From Arthrobacter sp. Edens01 (GTDB lineage Bacteria; Actinomycetota; Actinomycetes; Actinomycetales; Micrococcaceae): a DNA stretch of 64,000 nt. The notes under the pieces are model-generated. The model was not told the DNA's origin. It searched no databases and worked only from the letters and a program-made list of their open reading frames with translations. The stretch is taken from contig NZ_LKIU01000004.1 of NCBI RefSeq assembly GCF_001307035.1, positions 155,811 through 219,810 on the forward strand, read 5' to 3'. This document shows, in pieces, positions 1 to 8,322 of this stretch (position 1 is its first letter; the number at the start of each line of letters is the position of its first letter). The translations under genes were made by a program, and so were the position numbers.

Positions 1-613
1 GAGCCAGACATGCAGCGGCGACGGCGGACCCTGCCGCCAGACCAGCCGCCGGCCCGGGCCGGACGGCACAGAGGGTGACTGCCGCCGCAACCGCGGCGGC
101 GCGTGCCCCGGCGTCGAGCAGCCAGGCGTTCCGGGTGCGCTCCGGCGCCAGGCCTTCTTCAGCCCACAGCCGCAGGCGGTCAAAGCTCCATGCCGTGGCC
201 CAGCCAAGCGCTGGCCGGATCAGGGGCGCGTCCAGCCAGCGCCCCAGGCGGCCCCACCCGGGGGAGTAGTCGTATCCGGTGATGAACCGGGTCCTCTTTC
301 CGTCAGGGACGTAGCGCCAGTAACCTGCGCCGGGGCCGATGGGTGAGAGCGGATCCGCGGTGGTGAACTTTAAGACCGAGGTGGCGTGGCCCTGGACTCC
401 TGTCCGCGTGCCAAGGGACGTACCGGTTCCATGGATTGTGTGGAAGGGAAGGCGGAATTCGTACCGGAACGTCAGCGGTTCGGCGGCGTTCGTGGGAATG
501 ATGCGGCTGAACCGAAGGTCCCACCGGGAATGGCAGGACAAATCCTGCGTGAGATGCCACAGCCGGTCCATCGGCGCGCTCACGGGTATTTCAACGTAGA
601 TCCGTTTCCCCAT
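1..613 (-). CDS. SRPBCC-type protein with C-terminal hydrophobic segment, partial
   Basis: An open frame runs leftward from ATG at 613 and leaves the window without a stop, so the C-terminus is missing. The N-terminus reads MGKRIYVEIPVSAPMDRLW, typical of a START/SRPBCC fold where a first beta strand is followed by APxxxLW. About 150 residues of hydrophilic domain (RWDLRFSRI, GYWRYVPDG, RFITGYDYSPGWG) are followed from about residue 170 by an Ala/Val/Leu-rich stretch that looks membrane-embedded. SRPBCC proteins bind hydrophobic ligands; no ligand can be named. The MarR gene lies 46 bp upstream on the same strand. Family call is by pattern only. Confidence 0.7.
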   Translation of the reverse strand, partial: MGKRIYVEIPVSAPMDRLWHLTQDLSCHSRWDLRFSRIIPTNAAEPLTFRYEFRLPFHTIHGTGTSLGTRTGVQGHATSVLKFTTADPLSPIGPGAGYWRYVPDGKRTRFITGYDYSPGWGRLGRWLDAPLIRPALGWATAWSFDRLRLWAEEGLAPERTRNAWLLDAGARAAAVAAAVTLCAVRPGPAAGLAAGSAVAAACLA

Positions 614-659
614 CCCCGGAGACTACCGCCATGAGCGGACCCGACCGCGGGACGGCCGG

Positions 660-1112
660 TTACATTCCAGGCGTGTCCTGGGTGTCCGGGCCGTCCTTCC
701 AGCCCAGGTTGGCGGCCATCCGCTGCATTACGGAAACCAGCGCCGTGTACTCTTCCTCCGAAACATCAACGGTCAGCTGCTCCCGGATGCGCTCGACGGC
801 GCCGCGGAGGTTCTCCAGGCTGCGCGTCCCCAGGTCTGTCAGTGCGTACTCCTGCTCACGCAGTTCCACCCAGCCGCTTTCGGCGAGTTCTTCGATCATC
901 TCAGCGGAGGTCCCGGCTTCCACCGTGGGAAAGAAGGGTTTGAGCTGATCGGAGAGCTCCTTCTCGCTGGCGGGCCCGTTGGTGAGCAGATTCATCATCT
1001 GCCACTGCCTGCGGGTGACGCCGTGTTCCTCAAAACTTGCGCCGAACTGCTCATCGACCAGCTGGTCCAGCAGTTTGAGCCAAAAGCCTATGGGACGTTC
1101 CTGGGTAGCCAT
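660..1112 (-). CDS. MarR-family transcriptional regulator
   Basis: Encodes about 150 residues, the usual MarR length. The winged helix is visible as GVTRRQWQMMNLL, followed by a recognition region (ASEKELSDQLKPFFPTVEAG) and a wing (WVELREQEYALTDLGT). MarR dimers repress nearby or own promoters and are released by small aromatic or oxidising ligands. I prefer ATG at 1112 (MATQERPIG); an in-frame ATG at 1127 adds five residues. The gene sits directly upstream of the SRPBCC gene on the same strand, so the two may be co-transcribed. No clear operator palindrome is visible. Confidence 0.85.
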   Translation of the reverse strand: MATQERPIGFWLKLLDQLVDEQFGASFEEHGVTRRQWQMMNLLTNGPASEKELSDQLKPFFPTVEAGTSAEMIEELAESGWVELREQEYALTDLGTRSLENLRGAVERIREQLTVDVSEEEYTALVSVMQRMAANLGWKDGPDTQDTPGM

Positions 1113-1154
1113 CCACCCACTGTACAAACCGGGACCGGTGCTGGGAATGGCTCC

Positions 1155-1490
1155 CTAGAGGCGGGCCTGCATTCCGCAGGAAGGGCAGGGGCCGGAACGG
1201 GCCAGCTCCACGCACACCACGCAGACCGGCAGGTGGGCGTTGTCGCTGCGCAGCGGCCGGTTGGGCATGGTTTTGCCGCAGTACGGCTTGGGGCGCCTGG
1301 CATGCTGCATAGCCCGGCGCTTGCAGGGGGTGCAGAAGACGTGCACCAGCTCGTCGCTGTCTTCAGGGGGCGTTTCGGCGGGACGGACGTCCGCGTTCGG
1401 ACGGATGGCTTCTTTGAGACTCAAGTCTGTCTTTTCCTTGCTGGTCTTCGGGTGCCGGCCCGGGTCCGGCAACATTCCCAAAATACCCAT
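1155..1490 (-). CDS. small zinc-ribbon-like hypothetical protein
   Basis: A frame of about 110 residues with a Cys-rich second half: FCTPCKRR, YCGKTMPNRP, PVCVVC and GPCPSCG. This gives four CxxC or CxG-type elements that could bind one or two zinc ions. The CGK...PVCxxC arrangement resembles small actinobacterial zinc-ribbon proteins (DUF3039-like), but I cannot assign the family. Start chosen at ATG 1490 (MGILGML); a GTG at 1526 is also in frame and neither has a strong ribosome binding site. It lies between the SNF2 gene and the MarR gene on the same strand. Confidence 0.55.
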   Translation of the reverse strand: MGILGMLPDPGRHPKTSKEKTDLSLKEAIRPNADVRPAETPPEDSDELVHVFCTPCKRRAMQHARRPKPYCGKTMPNRPLRSDNAHLPVCVVCVELARSGPCPSCGMQARL

Positions 1491-1616
1491 TTCTACAAGG
1501 GGTAGAAATTCTGGCGGAAGCCGCACAAGCGCGGAAATCCGCGGATGCCGGGTGAAACGCTGTGCAGGAATTCACTGCTGAATGTGGCGTGGGCGGAGTT
1601 CGGGCTGATCCGGCGG

Positions 1617-4600
1617 TTACTGCAGGAGTTCCCGGATGTCCTCAGCCGTCAGGGCGGAACTGAACACTGCGTCGTCGTCCAGTACGGATGAGAACAGTGC
1701 GGCCTTCTGCTCCTTGAGTGCCATGACTTTTTCCTCGATGGTTCCGCGGGCCACCATCCGGTAGACCATCACCGAACGGGTCTGTCCGATGCGGTGCGTG
1801 CGGTCCACGGCCTGCGCTTCCGTGGCCGGGTTCCACCAGGGGTCCAGGAGGAAGACGTAGTCGGCTTCAGTTAGGTTCAGCCCGAAACCGCCCGCTTTCA
1901 GGCTGATCAAAAAGACCGGGGCCTGGCCGTCCTTGAAGGCGGCGATGACCTCAGCGCGGTTCCGGGTGGAGCCGTCCAGGTAGGTGTAGGTGATTCCGGC
2001 GTCGTCCAGCCGCTGGGCAGCCAGTTTCAGGAAGGACGTGAATTGGCTGAACACCAGCGCCCGGTGCCCTTCAGCGGTGACGTCCTGGAGCTGTTCGAGC
2101 AGGGCATCGAGCTTGGCGGAGGGGACCCCTGCGTTTTCCGGGTCCACCAGCGAGGCGTCCAAGCTGAGCATCCGCAGCAGGGTCAGCGACCGGAACACGA
2201 TCATCCGGTTCCGGTCCATGTCCTCAATCAGGCCCATCAGCTTCTGCCGCTCGCGCTGCAGATGCGTCTCATAGATCTTGCGGTGCTTCGGGGTGAGGTC
2301 CACCTCCAGCACCTGCTCCTGCTTGGCAGGCAGATCCGAAGCGACTGCTTCCTTGGTGCGGCGCAGCATCAGCGGCTTGATCCGGCGGCGCAGCTTTCCC
2401 AACTGGGCCATGTCCTGGGACTTCTCGATCCGGCGCTGGTACTCCTCGGCGAACCGCCGGGCGGACGGGAAGAGTCCCGGCGCCACGATTGCGAACATGG
2501 ACCAGAGCTCCATCAGGTTGTTCTCCATTGGAGTTCCCGTAATGGCAAGTTTGAAGGGAGCCGGCAGGTCCCTGGCGCACTGGTTGGCCCGGGTGGTGCG
2601 GTTCTTCACGAACTGGGCTTCATCCAGGATCAGCCCATCCCACTCCTGGGTCCGGTAGGCAGCGAAGTCGAGCCGGAACACCGCATAGGACGTCACCACA
2701 ATGTCCGCACCGTCGATCAGGTCGCCCAGCTTGCGGCGGGACTTGTTGCTTGTGTCCGGGATCGAGACGGCACGCAGGCCCGGGGTAAACCTGGCAGCTT
2801 CGGAAATCCAGTTCGGTACCACTGAGGTGGGGGCAACCACCAGGAACGGCCGGCGGGGCCCGTTCCCTGCTGGTCCGGCCAGCTGCACTTCCCGGGCGCG
2901 GGCAATGAGCGCCAGCGTCTGCAGGGTCTTGCCCAGTCCCATGTCATCAGCCAGGACACCCCCGAGCCCGTGCTCCCAGAGGAAGGACAGCCAGTTATAG
3001 CCCTGAACCTGATAGGGTCTCAGCTCTGCCCGCAGTCCCGCCGGCAGTGGGGCAGGTTCCACGGATTCGAGTTCCAGCAGCCCGCTGACCGCGGTGCGCC
3101 ACGCTGCTGCCTGCTCGGTTTCCTCCGCCAGTTCCTCCAGCTCAGCCCAGAGTCCGGCCTGGTACCTGCTGATACCCAGCTCTCCGGTGTCCCACTCCTG
3201 CAGGGCCTGGGCTTCTTCGATCAGGGCATGCAGCCGTTCAAATTCGGGCCGGTCCAGGGACAGGTAGGTGTTGTCCACAAGTTTGATCTTGGTCTTGCCC
3301 TTGGCGATGGCCTTGAATACGTCGGCAAAGGCGACCTGCCGGCCTTCGACCGTGATCATCACCGCCAGGTCGAACCAGTCCCGGCGTTCGGTTTCAACGG
3401 TGGTGATCTTCAGCTGCGGAGCGGACGTCAGCTCCCGGTAGTCCGGCCGTTCACCCAGGATGTCCACGCGGATGCCGTCCGCTTTCTGCAGCTTCGGCAG
3501 GGTGTACTCACTGAACTCGGCGGTTTCGATCTCGTGCAGCACGGTGTTGCGCGGCGCAGACCCCAGCACCTGCCGTGCCGTTTCCAGAAGCTCGGTCTCC
3601 GCTCCCACGTCCCGCGCGGCCGGGTCTGACGGGGAGGGGCGCGTATCCAGGGCAATCCGGATGGAGGTGGTTCCCTGCCGGTATTCGTATTCCCAGCCCA
3701 GGGCCAGCTCGTCCTCCGGCTGGAAGGCGGCAGTCAGGACCAGGACCGGCGGCTCAACCTCCGGGAACTGGACCGATTCGTCGCTGCTGGTCACCGGGAG
3801 CACCTGGCGCAGCTTCGGATAGAACTTCTCCAGGAACAGGCCGGTGTCTGATTCCGGGATGGTCACCGGGGCGTTGCCGGCCAGCAGTGTCCGGTCCTGT
3901 TCCGTCAGGGTCCGCGGGCTCGGTGCCAGCAGGATCATGCCGCTGGCGGCCCGGACATACAGGCCGTGGCTTCCGATGATGCCGGCAGTATCCAGCGGGT
4001 AGGACTGTCCGTCGATTTCCAGGCTGGGCAGCAGCTGCAGCGGGCCGTGCTCCTGCGCCGCAGAGCGGACATCGAGGGCAAGTATGGCTTCGGAGCCGAC
4101 GTGCACCGTGACGTCCTTTTTGGTGCCGACGAACTCCACGCCCAGCCGCCGGGCTTCGCTAAGCAGCTGCCACAACAGGGGGTTGGCGAAGTCGTCCAGG
4201 TAGAGCCATGAGTCGTTCTGGCCGAAATAGCTCACGCCGTTGGACCGGTGCAGGGCAGGGAACTGGGAAAACCAGCGGTGCTGCTCCGGATCCAGCTTCA
4301 GTCCGTAGGTCTGATAGGCCAGGTTCGTCCACGCCAGGTTGTTCTTGACCCAGGCGCCGCGGGCATTGCGGACCACCGGCCGGACTCCCAGCCGCCAAGC
4401 CGGTGCCCGGACAGTCCGTCGGGATGCTGGCGGCCCCCACACTCCGGAGGAACCGCCGTCTCGCCGCCGCAGTTCAAACTGCAGGCCCAGGGGAGTGATT
4501 CGGCTGGGTTCGCTGCTGGTGCTGCCCTCCAGCAGGCTTTGCAGGGACGCCTGCCAGGCGGGCACGGCAGGCTGGGCGGAGGCGCTGCGCAGTTCCTGCC

Positions 4601-4913
4601 GGCCGATGAGGTGCTCGGTGTTGCTCTGCAGGGCCGCGGCAGCCACATGCTTGCAGTCGTACCCCACCGGGCAACTGCAGTGGTTGTCCACCAACCGGTA
4701 ATCGCCCTGGCGTTTGGCTTCGAGGACCAGCATGGTGCTGTAAGGGGTGCTGGCATGGCCGCGGACCCGGGCACGCAGGACATGGCCGGCGCCGTCCCAG
4801 TCCAGGGATTCGACGGACCCTCCCTTGGCATAACCCTGGCCCCGCTGGAACGCGGAACCACCCACCACTCGGATGATGTCGGTGACATCGATCAGGGGCA
4901 TGGTGTCGGGCAT
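1617..4913 (-). CDS. SNF2-family DEAD/DEAH-box ATPase with N-terminal SWIM zinc finger
   Basis: A 1098-residue Swi2/Snf2 protein. An N-terminal SWIM finger uses Cys79, Cys81, Cys87 and His89 (CSCPVGYDCKH). A middle region of about 500 residues precedes a RecA-like ATPase with Walker A at about 650 (DDMGLGKT), DEAQ box at about 763 and GTPMENN. The helicase C-terminal lobe carries DGSTRNR and DPWWNPATEAQAVDRTHRIG near 1040. Such proteins translocate on double-stranded DNA and remodel bound proteins; bacterial members are linked to RNA polymerase recycling or repair. ATG at 4913 gives full length. It stands alone, with a 180-bp intergenic stretch upstream, and nothing suggests a defence role. 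Confidence 0.93.
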   Translation of the reverse strand: MPDTMPLIDVTDIIRVVGGSAFQRGQGYAKGGSVESLDWDGAGHVLRARVRGHASTPYSTMLVLEAKRQGDYRLVDNHCSCPVGYDCKHVAAAALQSNTEHLIGRQELRSASAQPAVPAWQASLQSLLEGSTSSEPSRITPLGLQFELRRRDGGSSGVWGPPASRRTVRAPAWRLGVRPVVRNARGAWVKNNLAWTNLAYQTYGLKLDPEQHRWFSQFPALHRSNGVSYFGQNDSWLYLDDFANPLLWQLLSEARRLGVEFVGTKKDVTVHVGSEAILALDVRSAAQEHGPLQLLPSLEIDGQSYPLDTAGIIGSHGLYVRAASGMILLAPSPRTLTEQDRTLLAGNAPVTIPESDTGLFLEKFYPKLRQVLPVTSSDESVQFPEVEPPVLVLTAAFQPEDELALGWEYEYRQGTTSIRIALDTRPSPSDPAARDVGAETELLETARQVLGSAPRNTVLHEIETAEFSEYTLPKLQKADGIRVDILGERPDYRELTSAPQLKITTVETERRDWFDLAVMITVEGRQVAFADVFKAIAKGKTKIKLVDNTYLSLDRPEFERLHALIEEAQALQEWDTGELGISRYQAGLWAELEELAEETEQAAAWRTAVSGLLELESVEPAPLPAGLRAELRPYQVQGYNWLSFLWEHGLGGVLADDMGLGKTLQTLALIARAREVQLAGPAGNGPRRPFLVVAPTSVVPNWISEAARFTPGLRAVSIPDTSNKSRRKLGDLIDGADIVVTSYAVFRLDFAAYRTQEWDGLILDEAQFVKNRTTRANQCARDLPAPFKLAITGTPMENNLMELWSMFAIVAPGLFPSARRFAEEYQRRIEKSQDMAQLGKLRRRIKPLMLRRTKEAVASDLPAKQEQVLEVDLTPKHRKIYETHLQRERQKLMGLIEDMDRNRMIVFRSLTLLRMLSLDASLVDPENAGVPSAKLDALLEQLQDVTAEGHRALVFSQFTSFLKLAAQRLDDAGITYTYLDGSTRNRAEVIAAFKDGQAPVFLISLKAGGFGLNLTEADYVFLLDPWWNPATEAQAVDRTHRIGQTRSVMVYRMVARGTIEEKVMALKEQKAALFSSVLDDDAVFSSALTAEDIRELLQ

Positions 4914-5092
4914 GGTTTTATCGTCTCACGCAGTCCTGACACGCTAGGCCGTTCGTCATAACTGCAGGTCAGGGGAGGTGGTGACGTCGGTTTGGCCTTT
5001 TGGTTCCCTAAACAGGTAGCATCACCTGTAACGCAGATCACAAAGGCGTGATCTGCGTGCAACGCTTGGATCACCGCCGGAAAACCCCGGGA

Positions 5093-6667
5093 TCACCCTC
5101 CGCCGGCACAGGCCGAGCGAACAAAACCGTACACCGCAGCCGTGAACTCTGCCGGCGGTTCAAGCCGCAGCTGCCCGTTCCGTGTGGCCGCGATTCCCAC
5201 CTCCAGCGGAAACCTCGTTCCGGCCTTGTCCTCCGCCAGTCCATGCGCGTCGCAGCGGGCCGGTACCGTCTGCAGCTGAATCACCGATGGCTCATCGGCA
5301 GCGTCCACTTCGATTTCCCGGGGCCACGGCTGCCCCGGCGCCTCGCTGAGCAGTGTCGTCGAGCCGATCCTCACATTGACCATGCCCGAGCCGCCGCTGG
5401 GAGTTACCAGAATGCGGACGACGGCGGTGCGGCCGTCCGCTGCAACCTCCAGTTCCGGTGCCAGGGCAAAGGAGGCGACGGCGTCGACCTCCTGCTGCAG
5501 ACAGTCCTGCCCGTGTGCCTGGGCGACGGTTCGGTAGGGGTCGGCTGCGGGAATAATGAGTTCCCCCGCAGCCCCCTCCACTTCGGTCTCCAAGTCCAGG
5601 CGGACGGCGGCGTCGAAGCCTGGTCCGTTATTGCTGCATGCCGCCTCCGGCAGTTCAACCGGCAGTGCCACACGGCCGCCGGGACGGAGCGTGGTGGCAT
5701 CGCCGTCGGCGGGAGTCCATGGCGCGGGGCTGGAGTAGGCGGCGGTTTCCAGCTGGGCTGCGGTGATCACCATATCCGTCCCCGTGTTGTTCTCCACCAG
5801 CACATTCAGGCTCCGTTCCCCGAAGCTCAGCCTGCTCGCGGCGAGGCTGGCGCTGGCTGCAGGTGGGTCTTCCGGTGCCTCGGGAGCCTGTGCGGGCAGC
5901 AGCGCCGGTACGGTCTGGACGAGGACACCGAGGGCAACGGTGAAGATCACGGCCGCGAAAATACGGCTGACCACCGTCTGGTTGAGCCGGTGCGCCAGCC
6001 GCGCCGCCGCGAGTGAGGCGGCCATCGCCATGGCGGCGAAGCTCAGGGCCAGGGACCAGTCGATGGCCAGGCCATCCAGGTGCGCCGCGAATCCCGACGC
6101 TGAATTGACGGCGATGATCACCAGCGAGGTGCCGACGGCGCGGGCCATGGGCACGCCCAGCAGCAGGGTCAGCGCCGGAATGATCAGGAAACCGCCGCCT
6201 ACCCCGAGCATCCCCGTGAGGAACCCGACCATCAGTCCCACCGGAATGCCGCGCAGCGCCAGTCCACCCCAGCTGCCGTTCTCCGCGGGCCGCACTGGGG
6301 AAGCAGGGTTCCGGGCGCTCGCCAGCATCCGTATCCCGGCGATGATCATGATCAGGGCAAAGCACAGCATCAGCCAGTCAGGGTTCAGCAGTTCTCCCAC
6401 TGCAGCCCCGGCCCAGGATGCCGGGACGCCCGGCACAGCGATCATCAGCACCAGTGGCCAGCTCACCTCCCGGCGCAGCCGCGGCACTGCGCCGGCCAGC
6501 GATGCCAGTCCGACGACGATCAGCGAGGTGGGTACGGCATCTTCCGGGTCCAGTCCCACCACATAAACCAGGGCGGGCACGGCAATGATGGCGCCGCCCG
6601 CGCCGACCAGGCCCACGACGGCGCCAACCACCAGTCCCACTGCCAGGCCGAGCAGCACCGTCTCCAT
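5093..6667 (-). CDS. TauE/SafE-family sulfur exporter fused to a C-terminal exported domain
   Basis: The first 260 or so residues form a TauE/SafE permease with about eight hydrophobic helices and the paired Gly-rich signatures [16 protein letters not shown] and [16 protein letters not shown]. Family members move sulfite, sulfoacetate or other sulfur anions. After an Ala/Pro linker ([11 protein letters not shown]) a further 250-residue hydrophilic domain follows with four cysteines, which is unusual because TauE proteins normally stop after the last helix. Start is ATG 6667 ([12 protein letters not shown]); an upstream in-frame extension lacks support. It is divergent from the rhodanese-TauE operon and shares its double operator, which places it in the sulfane-sulfur response. 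Confidence 0.85.
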   Translation of the reverse strand: METVLLGLAVGLVVGAVVGLVGAGGAIIAVPALVYVVGLDPEDAVPTSLIVVGLASLAGAVPRLRREVSWPLVLMIAVPGVPASWAGAAVGELLNPDWLMLCFALIMIIAGIRMLASARNPASPVRPAENGSWGGLALRGIPVGLMVGFLTGMLGVGGGFLIIPALTLLLGVPMARAVGTSLVIIAVNSASGFAAHLDGLAIDWSLALSFAAMAMAASLAAARLAHRLNQTVVSRIFAAVIFTVALGVLVQTVPALLPAQAPEAPEDPPAASASLAASRLSFGERSLNVLVENNTGTDMVITAAQLETAAYSSPAPWTPADGDATTLRPGGRVALPVELPEAACSNNGPGFDAAVRLDLETEVEGAAGELIIPAADPYRTVAQAHGQDCLQQEVDAVASFALAPELEVAADGRTAVVRILVTPSGGSGMVNVRIGSTTLLSEAPGQPWPREIEVDAADEPSVIQLQTVPARCDAHGLAEDKAGTRFPLEVGIAATRNGQLRLEPPAEFTAAVYGFVRSACAGGG

Positions 6668-6715
6668 GGAGCAACATTCCCAGATTGCGGCGGCGGGGCA
6701 TAGAGGTGGCCCCAT

Positions 6716-6752
6716 ATACCCCCGGGGGTGTTTTGCATACCCCCATGGGTAT
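6716..6752. promoter_or_regulatory. tandem CsoR/CstR-type operators in divergent promoter
   Basis: Two near-palindromes, ATACCCCCGGGGGTGT (6716-6731) and ATACCCCCATGGGTAT (6737-6752), are offset by 21 bp, two helical turns. They sit between the TauE fusion (start 6667) and the rhodanese gene (start 6796). ATACCC-N-GGGTAT matches the operator class of CsoR-family repressors, of which CstR senses persulfides. The same element recurs at 9752-9791. No csoR/cstR gene is in the window, so the regulator is inferred. Confidence 0.75.
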
Positions 6753-6795
6753 ATGGGATTGTTGAAGTTCCCCCACCTCCTCCGAAAGGACCCCC

Positions 6796-7404
6796 ATGAC
6801 TGCGAACACCCCCGCGGCCGTAACCTCCGTTGATGCGCAGACCCTCCGCACCTGGATGAAGGACCCGGACGACCTGATCGTCATCGACGTCCGTTTCGCC
6901 GCAGAGTTCGAAGCCATGCACATCCGCGGTTCCTACAACGTGCCGCTTCCGCTGCTGTCCGAGCACACCGATGAACTCGCCGAGCGCCTGGGCAAGCGCG
7001 TTGTGCTCGTCTGCCAGTCCGGCACCCGTGCCGAGCAGGCCCGCACCCGCCTTGGCAGTGCCGGCATCGGTTCGGCGCACGTCCTGACCGGCGGCGTCCC
7101 CGCCTTCGCAGCGGCCGGCGGCGACGTCGTCCGCGGCCAGAAGCGCTGGGACCTCGAACGCCAGGTGCGCATGGTGGCCGGCTCCGCCGTCGTTCTGGGC
7201 CTGGCCGGCGGACGTTTTGTCTCGCCGAAACTCCGCGTGCTCGCCGGCGGCATCGGCGCCGGCCTGACCTTCTCCGCTGCAACCAACTCCTGCGCCATGG
7301 GCGCGGCGCTGGCCAGGATGCCGTGGAACAAGACTGCTTCCGAGCCGACGCGTGAGTCGGCCATCCAGTCGCTGCCCAAGCAGGGCGGACCCGCAGCCTC
7401 ATGA
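6796..7404 (+). CDS. rhodanese-domain membrane protein (YgaP-like)
   Basis: A 202-residue protein. Residues 10-110 are a rhodanese domain with DLIVIDVRFAAEFEAMHIRG and the active-site loop VCQSGTRAEQA, whose Cys carries persulfide sulfur. The remainder has two hydrophobic segments (VVLGLAGGRFVSPKLRVLAGG and GAGLTFSAATNSCAMG) of the DUF2892/YgaP type that anchor it in the membrane. A close paralogue lies at 41115-41705. Start ATG 6796 follows the ribosome binding site GAAAGGA. Its last codons overlap the TauE start by 4 bp, so sulfur transfer and export are translationally coupled. Confidence 0.92.
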   Translation: MTANTPAAVTSVDAQTLRTWMKDPDDLIVIDVRFAAEFEAMHIRGSYNVPLPLLSEHTDELAERLGKRVVLVCQSGTRAEQARTRLGSAGIGSAHVLTGGVPAFAAAGGDVVRGQKRWDLERQVRMVAGSAVVLGLAGGRFVSPKLRVLAGGIGAGLTFSAATNSCAMGAALARMPWNKTASEPTRESAIQSLPKQGGPAAS

Positions 7405-8162
7405 CCCCCACCCTGGTGCTGGTGCTCAGCCTGTCCCTGCTGATCGGACTGTCGCTTGGCCTGCTGGGCGGCGGCGGTTCGATCCTGACTGTGCCGATCC
7501 TGGTTTACGTCGCCGGGTTCGGCGCCAAGGAAGCAATCGCATCCTCATTGTTCGTGGTGGGCGTGACCTCTGCGGTCAGCGTGATCGGCCATGCCCGCAA
7601 CGGCCGTGTGCGCTGGCGGACCGGACTGATCTTCGGTGCCGCCGGCATGGCCGGAGCGTTCGTGGGGGGCCTGCTGGGCAGCCGCATTCCTTCCGTGGTG
7701 CTGATGATCGCGTTCTCGCTCATGATGATCGCGACGTCGATCGCCATGCTCCGCGGCCGGCGCAAGGCCGACCCGGACAAGGCTTACTCCGACTTGCCGA
7801 TCCTTCGCATCCTTGCCGACGGTGCCGTTGTTGGCCTGGTGACCGGCCTGGTTGGCGCCGGCGGCGGGTTCCTGGTGGTGCCCGCCCTGGCCCTGCTCGG
7901 CGGCATGCCGATGGCGATCGCTGTGGGTACCTCGCTGGTGGTGATTGCCATGAAATCCTTCGCTGGCCTGGCCGGATACCTGACCACCGTGCAGATCGAC
8001 TGGAGCGTGACCCTGGCTGTCACGGCCATGGCGATTGTCGGCTCCCTCATCGGTGCCAAACTGGTCGGCCGGATTCCCGAGGCCGCCCTGCGGAAGGCCT
8101 TCGGCTGGTTTGTGCTGGCGATGGGTGGGTTCGTCCTGGCCCAGGAAATCCTGGGCATGTAA
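7401..8162 (+). CDS. TauE/SafE-family sulfur anion exporter
   Basis: A 253-residue permease of normal family length. It has the two conserved Gly-rich half signatures, LGLLGGGGSILTVPILVYV near the N-terminus and TGLVGAGGGFLVVPALALLG near residue 155, in an internally duplicated multi-helix layout. It probably exports sulfite or thiosulfate produced by the neighbouring rhodanese and persulfide dioxygenase. ATGA overlap with the upstream rhodanese stop shows co-translation. A perfect hairpin terminator follows at once. Unlike the divergent TauE at 5093-6667 it has no extra C-terminal domain. Confidence 0.9.
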   Translation: MTPTLVLVLSLSLLIGLSLGLLGGGGSILTVPILVYVAGFGAKEAIASSLFVVGVTSAVSVIGHARNGRVRWRTGLIFGAAGMAGAFVGGLLGSRIPSVVLMIAFSLMMIATSIAMLRGRRKADPDKAYSDLPILRILADGAVVGLVTGLVGAGGGFLVVPALALLGGMPMAIAVGTSLVVIAMKSFAGLAGYLTTVQIDWSVTLAVTAMAIVGSLIGAKLVGRIPEAALRKAFGWFVLAMGGFVLAQEILGM

Positions 8163-8180
8163 CAACGCGGCGTCGAGGAC

Positions 8181-8217
8181 AAAAACACCCGGCTGGGTTT
8201 ACCAGCCGGGTGTTTTT
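8181..8217 (+). terminator. rho-independent terminator
   Basis: A perfect 16-bp stem (AAAAACACCCGGCTGG paired with CCAGCCGGGTGTTTTT) encloses a 5-nt loop GTTTA, 18 bp after the TauE stop. The A-run before and T-run after the stem would let it work in both directions. Confidence 0.9.
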
Positions 8218-8229
8218 GTGTGCTTGCTT

Positions 8230-8257
8230 CCGGTGCCGGTGCCGGTGCCGGTGCCGG
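8230..8257. repeat. CCGGTG hexanucleotide tandem repeat
   Basis: The hexamer CCGGTG is repeated four and a half times between the two convergent terminators. It is non-coding and a candidate for slipped-strand length variation. Confidence 0.7.
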
Positions 8258-8277
8258 GGCGTGGGTGCGGTACATGG

Positions 8278-8312
8278 AGAACCCCGGCCCGCGAGAAGCG
8301 GACCGGGGTTCT
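8278..8312 (-). terminator. hairpin terminator of the CstB-like gene
   Basis: AGAACCCCGG (8278-8287) pairs with CCGGGGTTCT (8303-8312) just downstream of the leftward gene ending at 8323. On the minus strand the T-run is short, so it is a weaker terminator than the one at 8181-8217. Confidence 0.6.
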
Positions 8313-8322
8313 TTCGCTGGTG

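Noticed and set aside
1617-4913. SNF2 protein as part of a DISARM or other defence island
   Set aside because: No methyltransferase, nuclease, PLD or other defence partner lies nearby; SWIM-SNF2 proteins are common in actinobacterial cores.
8230-8257. GGTGCC repeats as a regulatory or phase-variation element
   Set aside because: They lie between two convergent terminators with no promoter or gene in reach, so no effect is expected.
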